A stretch of DNA of 64,000 nucleotides from Siphlonurus alternatus (lineage: Eukaryota > Arthropoda > Insecta > Ephemeroptera > Siphlonuridae), in assembly GCA_949825025.1 (NCBI GenBank), contig OX463781.1, forward strand, positions 44,652,317 through 44,716,316, written 5' to 3'. Made by a program: the position numbers and the translations under genes. The notes beneath the pieces are model-generated. The model was not told where the DNA came from. It did not search any database and saw nothing but the letters and a program-made list of their open reading frames with translations. Below, piece after piece: positions 52,665 through 64,000 of the stretch. Each line of letters begins with the position of its first letter. The stretch's first letter is position 1.

Positions 52665-55600
52665 CTGTTAAAAATAGCCTGAATTATGTCATGTGCAAGC
52701 TAGATCATGATCGTAATAACATACATCACAAATTTTATTTTAGGGCATTTTACAGCTCTAAGAAATACCATACGGATTTTTGGGGCACTTGCTGATGCAT
52801 GACGTTGAGGTTGTTCTACGATCGTATTTTAATTTTCTGGTATCAGATTTTTTATAATATAAAATTTGAAAAATTATTATTTATTTTTATTCATGAAATT
52901 ATTTTTTTCTTTTTAAATTTTTTACATATAATTCATATTTTATATTTAATTTTAATTATTATTTATATAAAACATATAAATATATAATATATCCAAAATA
53001 ACATCAATTGGAGTATAATTATGTACAAAGTGCTTATAATTTAATTAATAAACGTTCAGGTGCGGATCCAGGGTGGTCCGTACGTCCCCCCCCCCCCTTC
53101 CCCCAGAAATATTGGATTTAACATTTTACCAATACAGAGGTATTGTTTCCCCGCTCCTCTTTTTTATATTGCCCTTATGGAGGCAGGTCTACCCCCCCCA
53201 CCTCCGTCGAAATTTGGCTCTTGATCCGCGCCTTAATATGCGTATCTTAAAAATTAAAGGCATGCATGTCAAAAAATTACGGGTGAATTAAGTTTTTTTT
53301 ATTTTAAATGATTAATTAATTCTCAAAACAGCTTGCACACATATTTTACATAGGTGAACAGTCAATAGTATTTTTACCCGAAACTCCTAATTTAACATCA
53401 ATTAATCATATGTTTTAAAATATTTTAGGCATAACCTTAGCAAAAGCTGCATGGATAAAATTAAATATAAATTTCTTTTTTTGAAAGAATGTATAGAGTT
53501 GTTTGCTGTTTTTGTTTACGAGGAAAAATAGCATAGCAGGTATACGGACGGTCAGGAGGGTAGAAAAGAGAAAGTGGAGGCCCATTTACTATGGCATTAG
53601 ATGGGAGAAATGACAAAAAAAAATAAATAAAATAGTTTTGATTGTTCTATAGTGATGGGATTTTTTTTATACTATCTATTATTTATTGGTGTATTTTACA
53701 ATTTTTTAAAACTGATTTATTTTGTTTCATAGAGTGAAAAAAAATCAATATGTAATTTGTTTATATACTAGTCTGTGCATTCTGGTCCTCCATAGGGCAG
53801 CCTATATACAGTATGATAATACTTTTATAGGATTAGTACTATTATAATAGTATAGCTAGGAAGAGTGAGAACTAGATAAAGTGTTATCAACACACCTGAT
53901 ACCGCCAATTAAGAATTTGTATAAAGCAGCTAGGGCCCAAGGGTGTTCAAATACCGCCAATTAAGGTAGAGATATCGCCGGTCAGCTGTTCGACGTAGGT
54001 CCCTTTGCTTAACATGTAAACCTTAGCAAATTCACAAAAATTCTGAAAATTTTTTTAGAGGCAGATATTAGTGCCTAAAAGCCATAGAAAAAAATTTCAA
54101 AACAATTTAACGAGACGATTTTTTTAACTATTTTTTTTTTAATTTTCAGCTAGCTAGCATATATGGCTTTCCCATGGAGAGACAAACTAAAAAAATTAAT
54201 TAAAAAAAATCGGCGCGTTAAATTGTTTTGAAACTTTTTCTATGGTTTTTAGGCACTAATATCCGCCTCCCAAAAAATTTCAGAATTTTTGTGAATATGC
54301 TAAGGTTTACATGTTAATTAAAGGGACCTAATTCGAACAGCTGACCGGCGTTATCTCTACCTTAAGATTTTACGTAAATAAAGCTACGCAAGAAATTATA
54401 TAGCATGTATTTCCTATGCGTAATGCGTAAGTCTTGCGTATAACTTTATACAAAATCTTAATTGGCAGTATTTGAACAACCCCCAGTTGGTCCGAGCCGG
54501 AGTACGTCTGTTAGCGCGCTGCTCTGTGGGGGAGGAAGGATGTCCTATCCCGCAATTAATATTTAATTTGGGGTATGAAGGGGGGGCGACACGGAGTATA
54601 ACTTCGATGTATTTTGGGCTTTTGGGCTCTTTTTTTTGGGGGGGGGGAGGGGTAACACGCCCCATCATCCCCCCGCGGACCCAGCACTCGTGTGTCGAAT
54701 CCTAGTAGAATTAAACCTGAAAAGTGACATCAACACACCTGCACCTGGCGTCACGAAGAAGAACACTGCCGAGGGCTTGTTCCAGCCGAAGCGGTTGCGC
54801 GCGCACACGATCGCCTCGTACTTGGTGGCGGACTCCAGTCCACTCAGAGCGAACGCCAGCGAGTGAAGCGGCGTGGAGCGAGACGAGCCCGCGGGAACTG
54901 TGAGTTCGCGCCACGGACCTCCCTGCAGCAAACAAGTCACGGAAACGTGCGTGAATTTTTTATCAAATATTTCGTGGACAGAGCACCTATAGAGTTACGT
55001 CAAATATCGAGCCTTTGCATGCATCTGCCATAATTTTGGAAAGCTCCATTTAAAGCCACGTTTTTTAAGACCCGATTTAAGACCTGATTTTAGGCTTAAT
55101 TTTAAACACAATTTAAGACTGAAAAATAGGGCGTCTTAAATTGGGCCTTGAGTCTTTGTGAATGCCCCCAAATTTGTATTTTTTTTTTCCATATTTTTGT
55201 TAAACCCTCGAAAACTCTTAAAATCAAGAGGAAAGACGCTGTGATGACATATATCGTCCCTCGTCCGAAATACTGAGGTATATGCTTACCACGATTTCGT
55301 TGCAATAATAATAATCTGTCTGCTATTTCTTTTGTGAGCGCAATGGGCTTACGTGGTGTATTTTTTTTTACTGGCTGAATCAAAAGAGGAGGTCGAAAAA
55401 TATCCCTTAGATTTTTTTTTGCGTTTTTTTTTTTTTTTTAGCACTGTATCATTATACCTAAAATGGAGATTAAAAATGTCTCTTGACCTGAAGGCTCCAT
55501 CCGCAATGCCTATGACGTCATTACATTCTTTGGGTCAACTATATAATGCTTCTAAACAAACACGTGCTATGGAAACAAATGATAATTTTCAATAAACAAG

Positions 55601-58600
55601 CATGCAACAATGCAATAATTTTTTACAAGTGTTATATAGTTGAACGAAAGAATGTAATGACGTCATAGGCGTTGCGGTTGGAGCCTCTAGGTCAAGAGAA
55701 ATTTTTAATCTCCATTTTAGGTATGATGCAGTGCTAAAAAAAAAAATCGAAAAAAAATCTAAGGGATATTTTTCAACCTCCTCTTTTGATTGAGCCAATA
55801 AAAAAATTACACCCCGTAGGCCCATTATGAGCTTATTTTATACCGAGGTACAGCTCACATAATTGCCCTCGCATGAAATAGAGCAGAGAGCGCATTTTGG
55901 CAACGAAATCGTGGTAAGCAGATAGCTTATTATTCCGGACGAGGGACGATATAGTCATGCAACGTTTTTCCCTATAATATATGATGCTTATTATACAGTA
56001 CTTGTTAAATAAATCGAGTTCCACCATCCATGCAGGTATGCAATAACAACTTTCATTCTCAGGTTTTCCATTTCGCAAACATTTGAAATAATAAATTTAA
56101 ATTCATTAAATGAATTAATGCATATCTTAATTGTAATTACAATTTTTTAGCATGACTGATTTGTTGGTGTTACGGATGAATTTGTTGATAACCTGATGTT
56201 GTTAAATAACGTGTTGAATCTATGTTGCTTTTACTCACGTTTGTTTTTCTGAATTTCAACAAATATTCAAAAACCGGAGACGAACTGTCCACGTCCCAAA
56301 TCAACGTGTAGTTGTTTTCAGTTGCTACCGTCAGATCACCTTTAACTATTGCTGGGTTTGCCAGGCCTGGAATCAAGCAAAGAAAAATCACATCAAGGTA
56401 AAGCTATTTGGTAGCATATAAAATGGTGGTATATAATTATAATATGTATACGAGGGCACCATAATTAATAAAAATTATACATCGATGGAGTAAACGCGAT
56501 ATGACCAACTTTTAGCGTCATTTGCTGTCGTACGTATATTTATAGTATAAATAAATATATTCATATGATATGATATGACCAATAGCGATTATAAATAACA
56601 TGAGTTTTTGCCAGCTTTAATTCGCCGGTTTACGGCAAATAGAATACTTACACTTAATGTTTACAAAATTAAGATAAACTATTTTTTTAACATGCCAAGG
56701 GTCAATATCTCGCTAGAAGGTTTGTTTTGTGGGTATTTTAATATACACCATTGGGCTCAGCATGTGTTTAGACCCCGGGCCTAGAAATAAATTTTTGTGT
56801 TTAGATCTGACAGAATTTTTGTTTCAGGCTGTATACTTTAACATTGAAACGCTATAAGGCAAATCAAACTTTCCACTTTGGACCCCATTTAAGGGTTGAA
56901 AAATAATCAGAGCAAAATTTCAAAAAAGGTACCAACTGTGGCATGTTTTTAGTAGGAATACGATTTTTTAAGTCTCTAAATATTAAATATGGCAAATTTT
57001 AGTTTGTATTAATCAAGAATCGAAAGTGACACGCACGAATTATGGAATAGTCTGTATATTTATATATTGATTTTATGTGAAAATGCTTATAACAAATTTA
57101 ATGTATTAACATAAAACAGGCTCTCTTCTCTCTGTAAATTGTGATTTGGAAACTTAAAATTACAAAAAAACAGGTAGCTGACCAAGAGTTAAAATAAAAT
57201 TTCATATTTTAACTATATAATTTTTTTCCCGTCTTTTGGAGTTTGAGGATAAAATTCATCCTGCAGTGTAAAAAATAAATAAAAATCAATAAGATTAATT
57301 GATTACGAAAAAATAAAAATCACTTCACTCTCAATATTAACATGCATTTTTAGCTAGTATAAATGTTGTTGATGAAAAACAGTACACATACATACAGTCT
57401 AGCTAATAAAGGTGGATTTTCATGGGCGATTTCAAGCCTGCGACGCGACGCGAATAAAGCGCACTTGCTGTGACATCCATTGGCGGCCATATTTGGCGAC
57501 TAAAATAAAGAGCATCGTTATTTAACGTGATATTCGCCAAGGCAATGGCAAATTCGCTTCCGCATAGGATTTCACAGCTTGTGTGACAAAATCGCGTCGC
57601 ATCGCCGTTGTCGCTATCTGAATCCGCCTTAACAGATCTTAGATTACCTGCATGTAGACTCTATATGGTGCCTAGCATCGAGACATGTCTAGTCGTATGT
57701 CTGGGTGGGATAAAGTAAAAGACGATCACAGCGCGCATTCGAATCTACACGTAAACTAAGATCTGTAATACTGTATAAATATCAGGTTTAGTACCTGACA
57801 ACTGCATGGTGTCCTCGGCGACTCCCATCAGATTGGTTGCTCGGCAGGTGTAGTTGGCGAGGTCTGCCAGTCTCACGGCCCGCAGCACGAGGCTGTGTCT
57901 CTCGCCGTACACGAGCCTCGTCACCCGACTTGACGTCTCCACGCGTTGCAGCTCGTGCGTCTCGTCCAGCTCTCCCGAGCCCTCGTGCAGAGGAGACCGT
58001 CGGAACCACTCCACCTAAGAAACTCTCGCGGAATTAATTACTGCATACTAATTAAACATGGTGGTGCGCGGATCCAGGGGAGGAGGAGCCCCCGAAATTT
58101 TGGATTTAACATGGGCAATATAGACATTTCCCCCACTCCAATTTTTTTTTAACATTAGCCTTATGGAGGCAGCCCTCTCCCCCCCACCCCACACACCGAA
58201 ATTTTTTTCTGGATCCGCGCCTGCGTCGCTGATTCACAGTCAGAAGGTCGTGCATTCGAATCCTACTGGGAGAGGTAAAAAGATCGAGAGGTCTGAACCT
58301 TCGCTGTCTGGTTAGAGACGAGCCACTGCCTCATGCATTTGGGAGGTGTTAAGACCGTGCTCTGAGAGCGACCATCCTGACTTGGGGTTTCCATGGTTCC
58401 CCCTCGTCTACATGGCTAATGCCGGGATGAATAAATTAAGTCTGCCATGGCCGCAGTGTAAACTATAGCAAATGCCGATAAGACTCTGTCCTGACTGAAC
58501 AAGATTACGGAGATTATATATACGTATAATAATAATAAAAAAGACCATTATAATATTATATATACTATACATAACTTCATTATATACAAATTTAACCCTT

Positions 58601-61600
58601 ATGTAGATTTTCTGAGAGATATCAACAAATACCTTCTTACCTAACGTTAATATACACCCTTCAGCAAATAAAAGTGATGAATATACATTTTTTTTTTATA
58701 TATTGAATCCCGTGTGTCTAATCGAAAATTTATTGTCTTGTACTATAAAGTTTCAATTTAGCTCTATAATTTCATCGGGAGGGCTATATATTATATATCG
58801 CAGTTCCAGTACAAGATGATTCAGGTTTTTAATATTGTGTGAGGGGTGAAATTTTGACAAAAATGCAGGAGTTTTCGATTGTAACGACCTGTTGAAATTT
58901 TTTTTAGTTCGTATCGATATCCTTAAACTGTGTACTGCGTGTATGATAATAAATTAAATAAATTTTAAATTTATTTCTAACAGTATAGAATGTATGAAAA
59001 ATATTTTTAATTTCAAAATGTATTTGAAAAAGCTGCTTCATGTGTTTTTATAGTGTAAAAATCTATTATGAAAGTGATTTTTAATGATTAATATAATAAT
59101 AATATAGTAATAATAATTTTTTATTGTTTATTGGGTTAAAAAATACATAGTTTGGAGGAAAAAATATTAATAAATACATAAAACATCCAAAACCCAATTG
59201 GTGAATGCAAAAGACGAAAGTCCATACACAAAATGCGTACATTCACCCAAAAATATTAAAAACATAATTAACAAGGACTGATTCAGTGTAAATTGACTTG
59301 TCCTATAAATATAATAGTCTAAACAAAAAATGTGATTGATTACTTCGATTGTATAGACAATAATGGTTGCATTTTTTTATTAAATTTAAAATATGCCTAA
59401 AATTATGCTTTTCTGATTTTTTTCAGATTTTTTGGAATGCGGGAACTAATTTTAAAAAAATATTTAAAATATCTGAATTAGTGTGGTACACCTGATGGAA
59501 CAAGCGTGACGTCATTTTGTCGTGCTGTGATTGGCTATTGATGACATCACGGTTGCTGTGATTGGCTATTGATGACGTCACGGTTGTCCCGTCAGGTTGT
59601 ACCACCCTAATTCAGATATTTTAAATATTTTTTTAAAATTAGTTCCCGCACTCTAAAAAATCTGAAAAAATTCAGAAAAGCGCATAATTTTATGTACATT
59701 TTCTAATTATGAAATAAAAAAATGCAACCATTATTGTCTATTGAAATGATGAATGGAATTTGAATGCCCACAGAAAGAGAGATCAATATTTTCTTAGTTG
59801 CTATTCTATTTTATCAAATAAATAATTGACCCTGCGGGAATTTGACTTACCTGCGCATCGGGCTCAGACTTGACCAGACACGTCAGTTCAGCTTTCAAGC
59901 CCAAGGACGTATGGATCCAGGATTTTTCAGCTTTCACTTCCGGTACATCTAAAAAAAAAAAAATATGGACAAATTTGTAAAACAATTTTAAAATATAAAA
60001 AAATAACGATTCTAATGACATTTTTTGTAATAAAACTGCAGACCATCACAGTTTTCCCTATATACATTTAAAAAAACAGCAACTTAAATTTCATGTCTTT
60101 CAAGTTTCACTATAAAATTATCATCATGTATTAGCAGTTATACGGTATACGGAATATTATTATTAGTCTTTTATTAAACACAAAAAGTGTACATATAAAA
60201 TAATATTAGAAATACACACTGTAGAATAATACTGTAAGTAAAACACACATACAAATTACGGAATATATAATATATATAACATAAAACATTAAATTACGTA
60301 ATAAGTTGCTGCAAAATTAAAGCTCTGTCGTACAGAAGAATCAGATTTTACAGCTGAAAATTTTAGATGAAAACAATAAGATTTACTATATTACTTTCAC
60401 TTATTTTTTTATATTACAATAAAAGGCAACATTTGGCTTTGCGTGTATGAAGCATATGCGTAAGTTTGTTGATGGAGTCAGATGCATTGTAAGTGATTGA
60501 GCCAGATAATCCCGATCCAAAGGGGAGACAAGGGTGCCCACAAATAAATTGAAGGTATTAACCTCATAAAGTACCAAGAGATGGATTTGAAAACTTTCTC
60601 GATAGAATCAGTATGACTTAACTAACACGTGTACTTTAGTCAGTAGCAATGCTCAGATATCAAAACAGTGTGCCACTTTTTTTTTTACTTATTCACATAA
60701 AATTCATCAGATAGCCCACCAGTCTTTATACACCCTCTTTTTCAATACAAGAAATGTTCATTGCAAGACCCCCTCCCGGTGACTTACGCTGCACGACGAG
60801 GAGGAAGGCCGCGGAGGCCGGCGACCCCACGTCGTTGAGGGCCTCACATCGGTACTCCCCCGCCTCCAGTCTGCTGAGCACGGAGAACGAGAGGCGGGGA
60901 CCAAACTCGAGACGCTGCTCCTCTCCCGTCGTCTGCTGATGGAACAAAAAGAGTCTGTCACTGACGTGGAGTGGATTATCGACCTCAATTTTTTTTATTA
61001 CAGAAATGGATAGAGCGTGCAAAGTTATGCTATACCTTGATTTTTTTCAGATTTTTTAGAGACCGGGAAATATTTTTAAAAAATTATTGAAAATCCTTTT
61101 TGTGACGTCATGAAGCAAGTCCTAGCTATCTTTTTGTTAGGAGCGGCATCTCGTGACGTCACAAAAAGAACTTTCAATTATTTTTTTAAAAATAGTTCCC
61201 GGCCTCTAAAAAATCTGAAAAAAAATCAGGGTAGCATAACTTTGCACGCTCTATCCATTTCTGCAATAAAAAAAATTGAGGTCGATACTCCGTTGCAGAG
61301 AGTTTTTTTGGAGGAGTCAACAAGAAGAAGCAGAATAGTAACGGGGAGGGTGGCATGTAGATTGAAGACATTGATGATTACTTTCATCAACCTTTCGGGA
61401 CAGTTTGGAAATTAAAAAAAGGAGCTTCCGAGCCTTTCAATAGCAGTAAATGGTTTACAGCAGCTGACCAATAGACCGGCCTGTATGCAATTTTTATTGG
61501 GTATATTTCAAATATATAAATTATCAATTTTTTAACATATTTTTTTAACCCGTTATATATATGTCCGCTAACATCCTTAAAATCAAAGGAAAGACACTGT

Positions 61601-64000
61601 GACGTCATATATTATGTAGTCGTGCAACGTACGTATTTTCTTATGCTTGCATGTTGTTTGTTAAATATTTGCATAACTATCATGACGTTACAGGTTTTGC
61701 AGCATGATTTTAAATATGTTGAATTCAGAAAAATTCAATAAAATTAAAAAATATAGCCTGTACAATACATCCTCTATCGAAATTTTTGAATACAATAATA
61801 ATTTCATGCGTTTTTTTTTTTTTTATTATTATTAAAGAAGTGCGGTTCTTAATTATTTCCGTCAATCTTCGAGACAATTCGGACAATAGCAGTTAATGGT
61901 TTAGAGCAGCTAGCTGAACAACTAAAATATGTTTCTATACCGTCAGACTCGTTCTTATACGACATGCTGATGACGTCTTTATGAGACGACGTGAATGGTG
62001 GTGATTAATATACGCGCTATCATCTTGCTCAACATCCCCCAACCTTCCCCTCCTTCACGTACGTCGATTCTGCTCCACGTGACGATCGGTGTGGGCACTC
62101 CGAGGGCCTCGCACGTCACGTCCACCGACTGTCCCAGCTGCACCGTCAGCAGAGAGGCCGTGTCAGGAACGAGGGCCGCGGAGGCCGGAACTAGAACCAC
62201 AAAAAGTTACATATTTGTGTGATAATTAGAATCTCATGCATACCTGCATTGTGAACTGTAATAATTAGTATTTAGCCCCAAATACTGCTAGTTAGTATTT
62301 GAGTTTGTAGGAGAGGTTATAATGAATGTGTAAAAGTTAATTAAAAACATTATATCTGAAACGATTTAAAATTTGTTCCATATAATCCCGTAATAAGGAT
62401 TTTGCATGCCATTTTTTTACTAGTTCAGTTGGAAGAGGTTGTTGAAAACTACACCCCTGAATTTTATGTCATTTTTTCAAGTTATGCATTACACCAGAAA
62501 TTGGGTTTTAAAAAGTCACGTGACCTGGAGGCATCGGGCATCGCCTATGACATCACATTGATATGGAAACAAATATAATAAACGATATAAGCCTTGAATA
62601 ATTATTGCTTGTTTATTATTTGTTAATTTTGTTTCCATAGCAACGTGACGTCATAGGCGATGTTTCCAGGTCACGTGACTTTTTAAACCTCCATTTTTGG
62701 TATGATGCTTTACTAGAAAAAATCGCATAAAATTCAGGGTTGGGTATTTTTTAATAACATCTTTCGACTGAACTAGTAAAAAAATGGCATGCAAATTCCT
62801 CATTATGTTCTTGTGTTGACAGTTGATCGGAAAAACAAAACAAGTGGGTCAATGCCCCTGCTACGTTATGCAATGTGCTTTATTCTAGTGCAAAACAAGT
62901 TGCCTAACCGCGAGGCGGAATGGATTCTTGTTTTGGTTGGGAAATCTTGATTACGTAGGGTTCCGGGTTTTTACTTCCATGCATTGAAAATAATAAAGTG
63001 TTAAAAAAAATTTTTATTCATTGTATATTCATTTATTATGATATTTGTATTTTAAAATTGCATATCTTCAAAAAAAAAAAAAAAAACAATCACATGGAGA
63101 AGACTTTTAGCTTTCATTACTTATTACTCTTATTAGTTATAACATTATACAAGCTGTACCTGAGAAATACCTGCTGCATGCAAGCTACGCAGTTCTACTA
63201 GTAGTATTTCTAGTTTAAGTTCGAAACATAAAGAACACCCTTCATCAATTTTTTTATTGCATGGATAGAGAACTCGAGCTATGCGTCAATATTTTTTCAA
63301 ATTTTTGTAAAACCTGCAACACCCTTAAAATCATGCTACAAAACGCTATAATGTCATATTCATGCAAATATTTAACTCGCAATCATCTAGGGAAAGTCAT
63401 TACATGACTATGACGTCAGAGCGTTTATCCCCTCGATTTTGAGGGTGTTAGAGGATTAAAAAAAAATCTTAAAAATATTGAAAATATATACATAATTCGA
63501 GGTCCTCTTTTCAAATTTGAAATCAAAATGGTCCCTTGTACAGTCGTTGCCTTAGAATAATTCCCTTTGAGGTCAATCACCATGGTCTGTAAGAATAATA
63601 CAGGTCATGGTGATTGACAAGAAATTTTCCAATGCGACGAGTGTACATTTTTATTTTATCTACAAACAGGCACGGATCCAGAAAAAAATGGGAGGGGGGG
63701 GGGGGGTCATAGGGTCAGTGTTAAAAAAATTGGATTGGGGGAAATACCTATATTGCCCGTGTAAAATTCAACATTTCAGAAGAGGGCTCCCCCCCCCCCC
63801 TATATCTGCGCCTATCCACGATCACGATAAACAACACTCATGACTTTTTTATTTATAATATAGACACGATAACCAAGACTCACAGAGCACCTCGATGGCA
63901 TGTGTCTGTCTGATGGGGGGCCAGGGTGCGGGCCTCAGCACCTGACAGACATACTCCCCCGCGTCCTCGGCTAGCAGTCCTTCCACTAGCAGCGAGTTGT
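52599..64000 (-). CDS. klg: Klingon-type Ig/FN3 cell-adhesion protein (3' part)
   Basis: Minus-strand exons in coding order: 64000-63884 (partial), 62190-62063, 60935-60788, 59948-59851, 58014-57795, 56366-56239, 54922-54745 and, less certain, 52664-52599. The phases alternate 1-0-1-0 and every join stays open. They encode the end of Ig1 (EDAGEYVCQV), Ig2 (SVDVTCEALG...RLEAGEYRCEALND), Ig3 (AELTCLVKSEPDAQVEWFRR...LADLANYTCRATN) and one FN3 domain (NNYTLIWDVD...GLESATKYEAIVCARNRFGW). Three Ig plus one FN3, with that FN3 ending, fits klingon/wrapper-type insect adhesion proteins, which are membrane-linked (klingon by GPI) and act in neural development. The N-terminus lies beyond the right edge. 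The C-terminal anchor exon was not found, so a lachesin-like relative is not excluded. Confidence 0.85.
53058..53235. repeat. hAT-type MITE, family V (diverged copy)
   Basis: CAGGTGCGGATCCAGGGTGG at the left, TTGATCCGCGCCT at the right, C-runs inside, and the shared TTGGATTTAACATTTTACC block. Confidence 0.7.
53490..53830. repeat. Dispersed repeat W (uninterrupted copy)
   Basis: Its complement matches 37815-38016 joined to 40780-40965. It is not recognised as a known family and has no coding frame. Confidence 0.78.
53961..54365. mobile_element. TTAA-bounded foldback T1 nested in an outer inverted repeat
   Basis: TTAAGGTAGAGATATCGCCG and GGCGTTATCTCTACCTTAA form the inner ends. Outside them, GTTCAAATACCGCCAATTAAG (about 53945) and CTTAATTGGCAGTATTTGAAC (about 54455) form a second, outer inverted pair. 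Confidence 0.78.
55255..55949. repeat. Foldback MITE, family S, carrying a nested element
   Basis: The outer ends CGTCCCTCGTCCG and CGGACGAGGGACG are exact complements, with the family's TTCGTTGCAATAAT block on the left and its complement (GGCAACGAAATCGTGGTAAG) on the right. A different foldback (55360-55818) sits inside. Confidence 0.82.
55360..55818. repeat. Foldback MITE, family Z (nested)
   Basis: The arms contain GGAGGTCGAAAAATATCCCTT and its complement, and mirrored GCCTATGACGTCA (55513) / TGACGTCATAGGC (55658). A relative is at 62404-62792. Confidence 0.85.
57409..57632. repeat. Inverted-repeat element in klg intron
   Basis: AAGGTGGATTTTCATGGGCGA at the left and complementary TCTGAATCCGCCTTA at the right, with CGACGCGACGCGAA / TCGCGTCGCATCGC subterminal. 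About 224 bp, non-coding. Confidence 0.7.
58067..58224. repeat. hAT-type MITE, family V
   Basis: GCGCGGATCCAGGGGAGG at the left, CTGGATCCGCGCC at the right, and an interior TTTTGGATTTAACATGGGCA block as in 30474-30630. Confidence 0.8.
58225..58520 (+). repeat. tRNA-derived SINE body with conserved-domain-like core
   Basis: A B-box GCATTCGAATCC (58252-58263) follows an anticodon-arm-like stretch. Downstream come GACTTGGGGTTTCCATGG and CTAATGCCGGGATGAATAA, text that resembles shared central domains of invertebrate SINEs. The A-box half is missing where the family V MITE abuts. Confidence 0.65.
59352..59741. repeat. Foldback MITE, family R, in klg intron
   Basis: TAGACAATAATGGTTGCATT and its complement form the ends. 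TGACGTCA at 59507 and 59573 flanks an internal GCTGTGATTGGCTATTGATGA tandem. The subterminal text resembles families P and Q (TTTTTTCAGATTTTTT). Confidence 0.83.
60155..60260 (-). repeat. LINE 3' end fragment
   Basis: TTATTATTAGTCTTTTATTA followed by ACACAAAAAGTGTACATA is nearly identical to the 3' end of the LINE at 34365. A short 5'-truncated copy. Confidence 0.75.
60967..61292. repeat. Foldback MITE, family Q, copy 4
   Basis: Ends TGGAGTGGATTATCGACC and GGTCGATACTCC, mirrored TGACGTCA at 61103 and 61154. Its edge lies about 31 bp upstream (minus strand) of the acceptor of the 60935-60788 klg exon. Confidence 0.83.
62404..62792. repeat. Foldback MITE, family Z
   Basis: GCATGCCATTTTTTTACTAG and its exact complement form the ends. 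The arms carry AAAGTCACGTGACC and CGCCTATGACATCA / TGACGTCATAGGCG (62646). Confidence 0.87.
63240..63530. repeat. Decayed foldback
   Basis: ACACCCTTAAAATCATG on the left and TTTTGAGGGTGTT on the right are inverted, with TGACGTCA at 63411. It resembles fragments near 45000, 55200 and 61560. The boundaries are uncertain. Confidence 0.5.
63666..63820. repeat. hAT-type MITE, family V (opposite orientation)
   Basis: CAGGCACGGATCCAGAAAAA at the left, G- and C-runs inside, and the right end decayed to TATATCTGCGCCT. Compared with 30474-30630 the interior is reversed. Confidence 0.7.

Overview
The window is AT-rich animal DNA with GT-AG introns and dense microsatellites and inverted-repeat elements. 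Five protein-coding genes can be read exon by exon. A spätzle-3 type cystine-knot gene and a klingon-type Ig/FN3 adhesion gene point to an arthropod (crustacean or chelicerate more likely than a compact insect genome). This assignment is an inference from gene families, not a species call.

Layout: 1-7.4 kb is intergenic DNA or 5' intron sequence of the spätzle gene, with foldback elements. 7.45-12.25 kb (+) holds six exons of spz3, whose first coding exon is not placed. 12.25-17.8 kb is gene-free and carries a 5S-rRNA-derived SINE. 17.9-22.7 kb (-) is a complete ARMC6 gene (6 exons, 459 aa). 24.6-28.2 kb (+) is a complete TRAPPC2/sedlin gene (3 exons, 140 aa), head-to-head with ARMC6 over a 1.86-kb shared promoter interval. 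30.0-46.8 kb (+) is a complete FAM98 gene (8 exons, 435 aa, RGG tail), whose introns are packed with LINE remnants, a 2.4-kb hAT-like element, SINE pieces and foldbacks. 47-52.6 kb is mostly foldback elements. 52.6-64.0 kb (-) is the 3' part of a klingon-like gene (Ig-Ig-Ig-FN3), which runs off the right edge.

The genes are functionally unrelated: Toll-pathway ligand, armadillo-repeat protein, ER-Golgi tethering subunit, tRNA-ligase-complex subunit and neuronal adhesion molecule. There is no operon logic.

The most unusual content is the mobile-element load. Several inverted-repeat families are each bounded by TTAA. hAT-type elements leave exact 8-bp target duplications, including one element only 48 bp long. 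There is an 814-bp near-symmetric palindrome, and an interrupted repeat whose uninterrupted copy also lies in the window. The CRE/ATF octamer TGACGTCA occurs at least 26 times (about one expected), mostly in mirrored pairs inside unrelated foldback families.
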